64,000 nt of DNA from Phascolarctos cinereus. Its lineage: Eukaryota; Chordata; Mammalia; Diprotodontia; Phascolarctidae. Position 1 is the stretch's first letter; every line of letters starts with the position of its first letter. The notes beneath the pieces are model-generated. The model was not told the origin of the DNA. It worked only from the letters and a program-made list of their open reading frames with translations, and ran no database searches. Where the stretch lies: contig NW_018344334.1 in NCBI RefSeq assembly GCF_002099425.1, positions 173,501-237,500 of the forward strand. The letters are read 5' to 3'. The position numbers and the translations under genes are program-made. Positions 10,601-19,324 of the stretch are shown one piece after another.

Positions 10601-10779
10601 CAAGGGTAGGGAACCTGTGGCCTTGTGGCCACATGTTGCCCTTTAGGTCCTCAAGTGTAGCCCTTTGACTGAATCCAAACTTCAATTTGTTTTGATGAAG
10701 TTTGGATTCAGTCAAAGGGCCATGCTTGAGGATCTAGAGGGCCACATGTGCCCTTGAGGTGCTGGTTCCTCAACCCTGG
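10601..10779. mobile_element. Palindromic MITE (hAT-like), copy 1
   Basis: The two halves are inverted copies: GTAGGGAACCTGTGGCC ... TTTGACTGAATCCAAACTTC faces GAAGTTTGGATTCAGTCAAA ... GGTTCCTCAACCCTG. The centre is at about 10689. A TCTAGA lies just outside the right end. A second copy is at 58824-59026. There is no coding capacity. Confidence 0.85.
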
Positions 10780-11384
10780 TCTAGATCCAGAGGATGAAAG
10801 GACTCCTTTGCCCAGGATTGACCCTCTGCTTGTGTCCTCAGTTTCAGACTCTGAGGTGCCTTCCTTGTGTCTGGGCTTAAATTGAACCAGGTGTTTTATG
10901 CAGCAGCTTTCATAGTATTATCATTTTATTCATTATGCATTTGCGTAAGCATTAGAATGTTACTGTTTTATGACTCCTGCCTTGTCCTCTAGATTTGTGC
11001 TTATCCAGGTGAAATCTTTGGCTTGAACTCCTCATGACATCCTAACCTGTTCAAGCTTTTAGAACACTGCCCTGACCTGTTTCACAGCTCTTGCCTTGTC
11101 CTCTGGATCTGTTTATCTGGATGAAGTCTTTGGCTTGGGCTCTGCATGGTATTCTGATTATTTATTTATTTTTAGATTACAACTTAAGCCACCTTCTTCC
11201 CTCCCCTACCATATTCTCCTTCTCTTTGAGGCTTGGTTCATAGATATTTTGAAGTCATTTTCTTCTCTGTTTATGTCTTGAGCTTCCCTATTGTCACAAA
11301 AGCTCTTTATGCTATTTTGACTCTGCCTCATGTTCTCTTTCTCCAGGCTAATTAGTGGCACCTATCAAGACATCCATATTAATT
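10780..11384. other. Unique DNA containing a diverged 114-bp tandem duplication
   Basis: The segments starting at about 10973 and 11087 align. Both contain TGCCTTGTCCTCT, then a GATG/GTGAA...TCTTTGGCTTG block and a CTC...CATG block, at a spacing of 114 bases. No repeat family was recognised for the unit. Confidence 0.6.
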
Positions 11385-11968
11385 AATCAATCAACAAGCA
11401 TTTGTTAAATGCCTGCTATGTGTCAGACACTGAGTTAAGTCTGGGGGAAAAAGAAAATAGTGAAAATCCTTTCCTTCAAGGTCTCTTGGGGATTCAGCAC
11501 ATATACGATTAAGTCTATACAAAATAGATCCAAGGTAACTTGAGGATGGGCAGGAAGGAAGGAACTAGCAGATGGGGTGACTAGGGGCTGTTGTACAGAA
11601 AATGCTATTTGAACTGAGTCTTAAAGGAGACTAAGATTGTAAGAGACATAGGTAAAGAGGGAAGGCATCATAGCATGTGGAAACAACCAGTGCGAATGTA
11701 TGGAGATGGGAAATCGACCTCTGTGTAAGAAGAACAGTATGATAGCCAGTTTTGCTGGATCATAGGGAACATGAAGGGGAATAATGTGTAAATAGTCCAG
11801 AAAGGTATGATACAGCCCAGTTGAGAATGGCTTTAAATGCCAAACTGAGGAGTTTATATTTGATCTTAGAAGTAACTGGGACCACTGGGTTTTATTAAGT
11901 AGAGGAGTATTATAGTCAAGCCTAGGCTTTAGGAAAATCATTACAGCTTCTGTAGAGAGGATGGGTTG

Positions 11969-12387
11969 TTTTGGTAAGTGCTTGAGTGTTCCCTGGGATC
12001 ATTGTAATTGTGGCCATAGGTCCTCCTCCATCCTGTGCCTGAGCTCATCTCAGCATAGTGTTTTAAACACCTAATGGCTTGTCCTATGGTAGTGTTAGTC
12101 TGGAAAGGGGTGTTGTCAGGTGAAGATAGCTGAAAGCCTCTTTTTTATGAGCTTCAACTGACTGCAATCTTTTCCTTGACTTCCTGACCTGAAGAGGCTG
12201 CAGAGGGGTAGCTGTAATGTATATCCTTTTTAAATTGTTGGATTGTTCAATTTTTATGTTTAATTATTAAAGCAGCTTTTAATTGGATTTTATGATTTCA
12301 AAGAGCCTGTTGCATTTAAAAAATCTTGAATCTGCTGCACTAAGCCAAATTTAAACTTAGCCCACAATAATTGTGGTGGGGTCTCAC
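11969..12387. mobile_element. Unidentified ~419-bp insertion within L2
   Basis: L2 homology stops after GAGAGGATGGGTTG and resumes at CACTTGAACTAGAGAGACCA. The intervening 419 bases do not match any repeat I recognise. They carry an AT-rich stretch at 12218-12330 and no coding frame. They could be an old transposon or a solo LTR; I cannot show terminal repeats. Confidence 0.5.
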
Positions 12388-12611
12388 TTGAACTAGAGAG
12401 ACCAATAAAATATTATTGTAATGGTCTAGGCTAGAGGTAATGGCAGCCAGAACCTAGGGTGATGACTGCATAGGTAGAGAGGAAGGGATAGATTCAAGAA
12501 TGTGGTAGCAGAAATGACAAGATTTCACAGCTGGTTCGATGTGAGATAATGGATTTGAGGACAACAGAAGTTGGAAACCTAGGTGACTAGAAGAAGATAG
12601 TGATCTTGAAA

Positions 12612-13104
12612 GAAAGAAAATAGCTAAGTGAACAAGGATTTATTGATTTATTAGTAACTGCTAGGCACTGTATTGTGCTGAGAGTACAAACTTGGTCAGA
12701 TATTGGAGACACTAAGGTCATCCACTGCATCCTGGGCCAGTTGTCTTGACTCTTGTCTTGCCACTAGACTTTGATGACTCTAGAAGAGAGTGAGGCTAAT
12801 AACTGCACAACTCTGCCTCACTTAAATCCAATTCATGTACAAGTCAAGACATCACCCATTGCATCATGATGTCATTGGTCCTCTTTGAAAACAAAGGATT
12901 CACAGCAACATCAACAGCAAATAAAAGCAAAAAGAAAGACAGTTCTTTCCCTCGTAAGCTCCCAAGAGCTTACATCCTAATGAGAGAAGACAACACAGAG
13001 AAAAAGCAGAAAAATAGGAAGTAGGGAAGAGGGAAATGATCTGAAGAGTGAGGGACTGGACTGGGCCCTTCCTTAAAATAAAGAGTCCAGGAGAAAGTAG
13101 CCAA
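12612..13104 (-). repeat. L2 3'-end inserted in the larger L2, itself split by a SINE
   Basis: The left part, 12625-12691 (AAGGATTTATTGATTTATTA, GCTAGGCACTGTATTGTGCT), and right part, about 12926-13104 (TCCCAAGAGCTTACATCCTA), form one antisense L2 tail around the SINE at 12692-12925. Confidence 0.7.
12692..12925 (+). mobile_element. Marsupial SINE (RTE-tailed type) with (CAACA)n end
   Basis: Carries GGTCATCCACTGCATCCTGG, CTTGTCTTGCCACTAGACTT, CTCTGCCTCACTTAAATCCA and CATCATGATGTCATTGGTCC. It ends AACAAAGGATTCACAGCAAC. This is a marsupial SINE distinct from MAR1, sharing an RTE-like 3' end. The specific Repbase name is not certain. Confidence 0.75.
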
Positions 13105-13602
13105 ATAGAGAATGTTAGAAGTAAAAAAATAAAGGACTTAGAAAAAGGGAATAATTTTGGAGGGAAAGAAAATGAGCTGTATTTTGCATATGTCGAATTT
13201 GAGACATTTGAGGGATGCCTAGTTTGAAATGCCCAATGGGCAGTTAGTAATATGGGACAAGAGCTCCAGAAATATACTAGAGCTGGATATTTATATCTGA
13301 GCGTCTGCTTATAAATTATAATTAAATCCGTGGCAGCCTAATTGATTTGCCAAGGAATAGTGTATATAGAGAGAAGAAGAGATCTAGTAAACCATCTTAA
13401 GGTCTACCCAAAATTAGTGACATGCTAATGACACATGATCTGGCAAAGGAGGAGACAGATATGTAGGAAGAGAACTGAGAGAGAAGTGTCACTTAATTTC
13501 AGAAAAGAGATTTAATCCAGAAAGATATGGTGGTCAACAGGGTCAAATATTTCAGAGAAGTCAAAAAGTAGTAATTGAAAGAAGACCATTAGAAACTGAA
13601 GG

Positions 13603-14058
13603 GATGCCCATCAATTGAAGAATGACTGAACAAATTATGTTAGGTGATAGTGGTAGACTACTGTTATGCTATAAGAAATGATGAAGGGGATGATTTCAGA
13701 AAAAAACTTTGGAAGACATATGAATTGATGCAGAGTGAAGTCAGTAGAACTAGGAGAATAATCTACATAATGACAGCAATATTGTAAAGATAGTTAATTG
13801 TGAAAATTTAGTAGATCTGATAAATTTGATGATCCACCACAACTCCAAAGAATTTGTGATTTAAAATACTTTCCATCTGCAGGTAGAGAACTGATAGACT
13901 CAGCATGCAGATTGAAACATATTTTTTCCCTTTTTCTTGCTTTTTTTTTCTTTCAGAAGATGGCTAATGCAGTAATATGGTTTCCTTGCCAATGGAAGGG
14001 AGAGGGGCTAGAAGGAGGAACATAATTTGGAACTGAAAATAAAATGTTTTTAAAAGGC
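13603..14058 (+). mobile_element. L1 3'-end fragment inside L2
   Basis: Starts with the L1 ORF2 C-terminal coding block GGGATGCCCATCAATTGAAG, GCTATAAGAAATGATGAAGG and GCAGAGTGAAGTCAGTAGAA. It passes through GATCCACCACAACTCC and ends in TTGGAACTGAAAATAAAATG and an A-rich tail. It is 5'-truncated, as is usual for L1. It interrupts the antisense L2 between GAAGACCATTA and the GGATTTAGCAATTAAGAG continuation. Confidence 0.88.
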
Positions 14059-14483
14059 TACTGGATTTAGCAATTAAGAGATTGCTGATAACATTGGAGA
14101 GAACAGTTTCAGCTGAGTGACAAGATCTGAAGCCAGAATTCAAGGGTTTAAGAAGTAAGTACAAAGAAAAGTCTTTGCAGGCGTATCTTTTGTAGAAGTT
14201 TTTCTGAGTTAAGGATAAATAAATATACAGTAGGATTACATAGGACTGATAGAGTCTAGAGAAGTTTTTTTTTTTAATGAGAGAGTCTTGGACATGTTTA
14301 TAGGCAGTAGGGAAGGTACTAGTAAATAGGAAAATATTGAAAATTGGACTGGAAAGTTGTTATTGTGGGGACAATGTGTTAGTGAAAATAGAAGATGATA
14401 AGATTAAAGGTACCTGTGGAGTGATAGGCCCTGGAAAAGGGAAGGGCCTCTTCATTATCAGATACTATAGAATGAGCATATTT

Positions 14484-14645
14484 CAGAGTCAGGACAACTT
14501 CAGGTCAAGTTACTTCTGACACGATATGACCATGGACAAGTTTAAACTTTCAGTGTTCTAAACAACTCTGTAAGACCACAAGTTGAAGAACAATGACTGA
14601 TCTTTGCTGATAAGGTGAGTTTCTTCACAGGGAGCTCCAAATAAT
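14484..14645 (+). mobile_element. tRNA-derived marsupial SINE (different body), diverged
   Basis: tRNA-like head (GAGTCAGGACAACTTCAGGT, TATGACCATGGACAAG), then AACAACTCTGTAAGACCACA, GACTGATCTTTGCTGATAAG and GTTTCTTCACAGGGAGCTCC. I recall this body from a marsupial SINE that lacks the MAR1 module. Confidence 0.6.
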
Positions 14646-14749
14646 GGACCAGTGTACCTAGCTTTTTACAGCCCCTTTATTATCAACTATTCCCATGTTT
14701 TATCATTTTTGATGTGGGGTGAAATCTTAAGGTTGTTTGTTGAGTTGAA

Positions 14750-14848
14750 TTGAATTGATTAAGATCATAAGTCCCCTACAGGCAGAGATTGTTTTTTTTT
14801 TTAAAACTTTGTTTCTTCAGCACCTAGGACAGTGCCATAGTAGCCCAT
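14750..14848 (+). repeat. L2 3'-end fragment, sense
   Basis: CATAAGTCCCCTACAGGCAG, then TTTGTTTCTTCAGCACCTAG and GACAGTGCCATAGTAG match the sense L2 tail, which normally reads 'cccagcgcctagcacagtgcctggcacatagtag'. Confidence 0.65.
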
Positions 14849-15185
14849 TTTTTTAAAAAATGGAATTGAATATGCCATCTGAAGGTTAATGAAACAGGGT
14901 TTCACATATTGATATGGGTATCACTTCATTGTTAAGAAATTGGTTATGTCTCTGAACTCTATTTTTAGAAATCTCATCTTGCTACTTGCTACTTAGTAGT
15001 GCTTGAGGGTAACAGTGATGAAAATGCTCAAGATGAAGGGATTTTATTACTACATCCAGTTCTTACAAATACACACAGGCTGGTTGATTAGCAGAACTAG
15101 GAAGGACAATGAGCAAAACAGCAAAATCAAGAGACGATTTTTGTTTAGCCTTCTATTGAAAAGAGTAATGATAAGTATAGTATCA
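14849..15185. other. Unique DNA
   Basis: No repeat or gene recognised. The short open frame at 15003-15194 has no domain. Confidence 0.45.
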
Positions 15186-15285
15186 TACATGTAGTACTAG
15201 AAGGGACCTTACGGGTCTATTCTGAACTCCTTCATTTTACGCAGAAGAAATGAGGCACAAAGAGAGTAAGACAAATAATTAAAAT
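15186..15285 (+). repeat. MIR3/L3b-like fragment
   Basis: TACTAGAAGGGACCTTACGG, then a CATTTTACGCAGAAGAAATG module resemble the ancient '...AGAAGGGACCTTAGAG...TTTTACAGATGAGG' repeat. Confidence 0.55.
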
Positions 15286-15290
15286 TCTTC

Positions 15291-15360
15291 AGCTCTTGCA
15301 GAGCAGATGCCCAATGTCCTCTATACAGTTTGTAGCATTCTTTTCTTCATAGTGCTAATG
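15291..15360 (+). repeat. Unclassified duplicated segment, copy 1
   Basis: AGCTCTTGCAGAG, then TACAGTTTGTAGCATTCTTT and a TTCAT AGTGCTA end. It aligns with 16670-16730, apart from a 10-base gap. It matches no repeat family I know. Confidence 0.6.
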
Positions 15361-15479
15361 TTTGTATGTGTTTGTGTGTTTGGCCCACATCTGTGATTTT
15401 ATTGGTGTGGGGAATTTTTGCTGAGGAATTTATTTGCCATTGCAATTCTTTGTACTTTCTATGCAATTTAGAGAGTTGA

Positions 15480-15600
15480 TGGGGTCCACTGAGAAGCTAA
15501 GTGACTTGCCCATGATTACGTAGCCAGTACTGGAAGAAGCAGTGCTTAAACCCAAGTCTACCCAACTCTGTCATCAGCCTTCTATTATCAGCTCTCTCTC
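15480..15600 (-). repeat. MIR-like fragment, antisense
   Basis: GAGAAGCTAAGTGACTTGCC, then CATGATTACGTAGCCAGTAC and AACCCAAGTCTACCCAACTC are the antisense MIR 5' half. Confidence 0.7.
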
Positions 15601-15714
15601 CACCAGATTTCCTCATATATACACATGCATGCAAACGTATACATAAGTATATATTATATTATCAACTCCTGGCTCTGCAACATATTAACTTTGACTTTGG
15701 GCAAATCACTTAAA

Positions 15715-15991
15715 TAGCAAGGTGATGTAGTGGATAAAACACTGGGACTGGAGTCAGGAAGCCCTGGGTTTGAATCTAGTCTCAGATACTTATCAGCTGT
15801 GTGACCCTGGAAAACCATTACTTAACCTCTGCCTGCCTCAGTTTCTTCATTTGTCAAATGGAGATAATAACGGCACCTACTTTATAGGGTTGTTATGAGG
15901 ATCAAATGAAATAATATTTGTAAAGTGCTTAGCATAGTGCCTGGCACTCAGTAGGTTCTTAATAAATGCTTATCCCCTTTCATTCCTTTTT
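15715..15991 (+). mobile_element. Ther-1/MIR-type CORE-SINE inserted in MIR
   Basis: Head GATGTAGTGGATAAAACACT, ATACTTATCAGCTGTGTGAC; core TGCCTCAGTTTCTTCATTTG; tail GGGTTGTTATGAGGATCAAA and GCACTCAGTAGGTTCTTAAT. About 277 bp, nearly complete. Confidence 0.9.
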
Positions 15992-16041
15992 CCTCACTGG
16001 GCCCCAATACTATCTGTAAAACCAGAGGACTGGATTTCTAG

Positions 16042-16316
16042 AGGCACTGATAGAGTAGTGGATAGAGCACCAGGCCTGGAGTCAGGAAAATGTGAGTTCA
16101 AATATGACTTCAGAAACTTACTAACTTGTGATTTAGAGCAAGTCACTTAACTTCTGTCTGCCTCAGGTTTCTCAACTGCAAAATGAGAATAATAGCAATA
16201 CCTACCTCAGAAGGTTGTTATGAGAATCACATGAGACAATCTTTGTAAAGTGCTTAGAACAGTTCCTGGTACATAGCAGATACTATATAAATGTATCTAC
16301 CCTTACCCCTTCTAAG
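16042..16316 (+). mobile_element. Second Ther-1/MIR-type CORE-SINE in the same MIR
   Basis: Head GATAGAGTAGTGGATAGAGC, core CTCAACTGCAAAATGAGAAT, tail GTGCTTAGAACAGTTCCTGG. TTCTAG before the element and TTCTAAG at its end may be the remains of a target-site duplication. Confidence 0.9.
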
Positions 16317-16374
16317 ATCATTTCCAGCTCTGTCTATTATCTAATGATAACTGGCCTTGTTTCTTCTGCTACTA

Positions 16375-16490
16375 ATAACAATATTAATAACAACAATAAT
16401 ACTGATAATAACTGGAATTTATATAGGTCGTTGAAGTTAGCAAAGTACTTGCCCTACAATATGCCATTTGAACCTCGAAAGAAATTATTA
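16375..16490 (-). repeat. MIR/CORE-SINE fragment, antisense
   Basis: ATAATACTGATAATAACTGG, AATTTATATAGGTC and CAAAGTACTTGCCCTACAAT resemble an antisense CORE-SINE 3' half. Confidence 0.5.
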
Positions 16491-16492
16491 TA

Positions 16493-16568
16493 TGGGGTGT
16501 CCCAAATTCTTGGCACAATTTTATGTGTTAATGGTTGAAAACTGCACCAAGACTTTTGGGACATCCTG
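16493..16568. mobile_element. Mini-mariner (Tc1/mariner MITE), 76 bp
   Basis: Near-palindromic: the left arm TGGGGTGTCCCAAATTCTTG mirrors the right arm CCAAGACTTTTGGGACATCC. TA dinucleotides at 16491-16492 and 16569-16570 fit the mariner target duplication. There is no coding capacity, so it would have been moved by a transposase supplied elsewhere. Confidence 0.85.
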
Positions 16569-16669
16569 TATAGTTATATGTATTAGTATCAAAACACTGA
16601 TTTTTCTTTCAACAGCCCCACCACCTTCACAGCCAATTTTGCTTTTAAGGAAAATAATGAAAATAATTT

Positions 16670-16730
16670 AGCTCTTGCAGAGTGGTTCTCTGTACAATCT
16701 GTAGCACTCTCTCTTCTTGTTAGTGCTATC
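16670..16730 (+). repeat. Unclassified duplicated segment, copy 2
   Basis: AGCTCTTGCAGAG, then TACAATCTGTAGCACTCTCT and TAGTGCTATC. Partner of 15291-15360. Confidence 0.6.
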
Positions 16731-17424
16731 AAATCATGTTATACAACCAATCCAACCCCGCCCCCCATCTCTGTCTTGTTTTCATTCTATCCCTGAATAC
16801 TTTGTAAATAAGGTAAATTCCCTAATCATCTTTCCCTCCTTGAATTTCCCAGACTGGACCTCTGTTGCAGGAATGGATGGGCACATGCTTGCTAACAAGG
16901 CTGAATTCTTCCTTTATTGACTTTCAGGAGCCAAAGCTGTCCTTCTCTGTTTGGGAATGGTTATCTGCAAAGCTTGCCTTAATTGCTTGGGCAGTGGGCT
17001 CCTAAAGAGTCTGATTGTTTGTACAGAAAGCTTAGCTGAAATGGTCTTGATTTTTACTTAGGCAGAAATCGACTGGTAAGAAACTCGTTTAAGTCATCCC
17101 TGTGATTCTCTCCTTTTGCTGCTTGAAAAGGAGTGGCAGGACAGGTCAGGCTGATGCGTATCACCAGCCTAGGCAAAGGAGCCCATTTGTACGGTTGCAA
17201 TGTTCCAGCTAGTTAGGAGGCCAGGAATGTACAAGTGAGAGAGCAGTCCTTCAGCTGTTGCTTGGACAGATTTTTTTTTCCACTTAAAATTAATAGTTTC
17301 AGGACTTCATTTAGATTCTAGTGACTACAACATTGCTTAATCTTCTGAGAATAAAAAAAAAGCTCATTATGATTTAATTAAAAAATCTCATACATATGAA
17401 TCCTATATCTTTATTCATTATAAC
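16731..17424. other. Unique DNA, possible conserved non-coding segment
   Basis: No repeat recognised. The part at about 16925-17250 has mixed composition without simple repeats and may be regulatory; this is inference only. The open frame at 16717-16920 has no recognisable domain. Confidence 0.5.
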
Positions 17425-17890
17425 GTTTTGGTTTTGGAGTCAAAAGACTTGGCTTCAAATCCTGCCTCTGACATTTACCACCTATGTGATCTGAGAGCAA
17501 TCATTTACCCACCTTGGGCCTTAATTCCTAACTTGTAAAATAAGAGGTTTGGACCAGAAAACCTCCGAAATAACTTCTAAGCTTCCCCTTAATGGCAGCT
17601 AGGTGGTTCATTGGATAGAGCGCGGGACTGGAGTCAGGAAGACCTGAGTTGAAGATCAGCCTGAGATACCTACCAGCTGCACTAACCTGTACAAGTCATT
17701 TAACTTCCGTTTACCTCAGTTTCCTTCAGTACAAAATGGGGATAATAACAGCCTCTGCCTAACAGAGCTGTCGTGAGGATTAAATGAGATTATATTTTCA
17801 AAGTGCTTTGCACAATAACTGGCACATAGTAGGTACTATCCAAGTGCTTTCCCTCTTCCCTTTTAGTTCAAAATCTCTGAATCTATGTTT
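17425..17890 (+). repeat. MIR split by a CORE-SINE
   Basis: The left part, 17425-17591, has GTTTTGGAGTCAAAAGACTT, CTGCCTCTGACATTTACCAC and AATAAGAGGTTTGGACCAGA. The right part, about 17866-17890, has AAAATCTCTGAATCTATG, the normal MIR 3' end. A Ther-1/MIR-type SINE separates them. Confidence 0.85.
17592..17865 (+). mobile_element. Ther-1/MIR-type CORE-SINE inserted in MIR
   Basis: GGCAGCTAGGTGGTTCATTG head, CAGTTTCCTTCAGTACAAAA core and a tail GCACAATAACTGGCACATAG TAGGTACT related to L2. Confidence 0.9.
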
Positions 17891-17935
17891 AAGTTGTTTA
17901 TAAACAAATCTTACTCCTAAAGAATCATTCCTTAC

Positions 17936-18106
17936 ATACACACACACACACACACACACACATATGTATGTGTGTGTATATTCATTCATTCATTCATTCA
18001 TTTATCTGCTTATTTATTTATTTATTTGTCTGCTTGCTTGCTTGTTTATTATTCATTCATTCATTCATCACTCACTCACTCACTCATTCATTCATTTATT
18101 TACTTA

Positions 18107-18154
<48 letters not shown>

Positions 18155-18165
18155 TTATTTATGCA
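17936..18165. repeat. Compound (CA)n and tetranucleotide simple repeat
   Basis: A (CA)n run is followed by blocks of ATTC, TTTA, TTGC, ATTC again, ACTC, ATTC and then (TATC)n, each a one- or two-base variant of the last. The three overlapping open frames across it are low-complexity artefacts. Confidence 0.95.
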
Positions 18166-18185
18166 CACATTGAAATCTCCCAGTA

Positions 18186-18290
18186 GAGATAGTCAATCAA
18201 TCAGTTAGTATGCATTTAGCACCTAGTACATGCCAGTCACTGGGTATACAAAGACAAAAATGGAAAAGTCATTATTCCATCATCTTTGCC
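18186..18290 (-). repeat. L2 3'-end fragment, antisense
   Basis: TCAATCAATCAGTTAGTATG, GCACCTAGTACATGCCAGTC and CACTGGGTATACAAAGAC are an antisense L2 tail directly beside the simple repeat. Confidence 0.75.
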
Positions 18291-19074
18291 CTTGTATTGC
18301 TCTTTGCCAGTGGCAGCACCCCTCCTTTTGAAGTGATCACTATAATCTCTGAGATGTGTCTTAGGTTACTCTGAAGGCCCATATTTGCTTCTAGATTTCA
18401 TGTGTCTTAAGACTCCTTTGTGACCACTTCATAAGTGCCCTGTTTAGGGTAATATTCCTGGATTAGGATGTGATTGGTAGCCCTGGAATCCGTCCAAATT
18501 TTGAAGGATATATTCTTTTATCAACATGTAATGGAGTCATGACTGACAGGGTCAGAATGAACTTTGCAGAGGGAGGGAGGTTTGCAGGCAATATCATAGC
18601 ACTGAGGAAATGCTAACTTGTAGAAGATACATAATAGCTGTGATCTTGTCTTCACTCCTTTTTAAACAAATTTTGCTCATTTTCCTCCAGAGAGAGACAC
18701 ACGGACTTGATAATATCATTTTTTTTCCCTCACACAAAACTAACCAGCCCTTTTGAAGCAAGTTAATGGAAAGCAGATGATCTGTCCATTTTAATGGACC
18801 TTGAGCAAAGATTTTAGTGTTGCATTTTTAACACCACATGAATTTTTATGAGCATGAGACTTGCTTGTTGTTTGGAATACCTGAGTCACCTTCTCTGAGG
18901 GTTCAGAATAGTGACAGAAAAGGTAAGAGGGGGTGAAAGAACTCAAACCAAGTGATATGGAGAAGATACAACAAGTTATCCAAGTAACAGTATTGCTAAA
19001 TGGGCCCATTTCAGTGGATATACCTATCCAGAAAGCCCCAATCTTGATATGTCCTGGCCACTGGACTTGTTTTA
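18291..19074. other. Unique DNA
   Basis: About 780 bases with no recognised repeat, exon or RNA gene. The minus-strand open frame at 18791-19081 has no domain or supporting signal. Confidence 0.5.
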
Positions 19075-19324
19075 CTGTCATTTTTTAGTCATTTCTGACT
19101 CTTTGTGACCCCATTTAAAGTTTTCATGGTAAAGATATTGAAGTGGTTTGCCATTTCCTTTTGCAACTCATTTTACAGATAAGGAAACTGAGGCAAACAG
19201 GAATAAATGATTTGTCCAGAATCACACAGCTAGCTAGTATCTGAGGCCAGATTTGAACTCAGGAAGATGAGTCTTCCTAACTCCAGGCCTGGCATTCTGC
19301 ACTATGGAGCCACCTGTCTACCCT
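19075..19324 (-). mobile_element. MAR1-type SINE, antisense, with a diagnostic insertion
   Basis: Reverse-complement MAR1 with CATTTCTGACTCTTTGTGAC, AACTGAGGCAAACAGGAATA and GATTTGAACTCAGG. At 19261-19280 it has the extra block that reads AGGAAGACTCATCTTCCT in the SINE sense direction. A similar block is in the copy at 21775. Confidence 0.9.

Larger units (their letters stand above)
11385..14480 (-). mobile_element. Long antisense L2 LINE broken by nested insertions
   Basis: The antisense L2 tail starts at about 11385 (ATCAATCAACAAGCATTTGT). Pieces of the same element follow in order: 11385-11968, 12388-12611, about 13105-13602 and 14059-14480. Landmarks include GGCTTTAAATGCCAAACTGA, TTTAGGAAAATCATTACAGC, AGAAAATGAGCTGTATTTTG and ACTGGATTTAGCAATTAAGA. 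The matching pieces lie in the same order in the L2 at 3345-6060. The gaps hold an unidentified 419-bp insert, a second L2 tail with a SINE in it, and an L1 3' end. ORF2 remnants only. Confidence 0.85.
15655..16345 (+). repeat. MIR split by two later CORE-SINEs
   Basis: Outer MIR pieces lie at about 15655-15714 (CCTGGCTCTGCAACATATTA ... GGGCAAATCACTTAA), 15992-16041 (CCTCACTGGGCCCCAATACT, ACTGGATTTCTAG) and 16317-16345 (ATCATTTCCAGCTCTG). Read in order they form one sense MIR. Two Ther-1/MIR-type SINEs in the same orientation occupy the gaps. Confidence 0.85.

Noticed and set aside
17964-18208. Three overlapping Ser/Ile/Leu/Tyr-rich frames
   Set aside because: Translation of tetranucleotide repeats in three frames.
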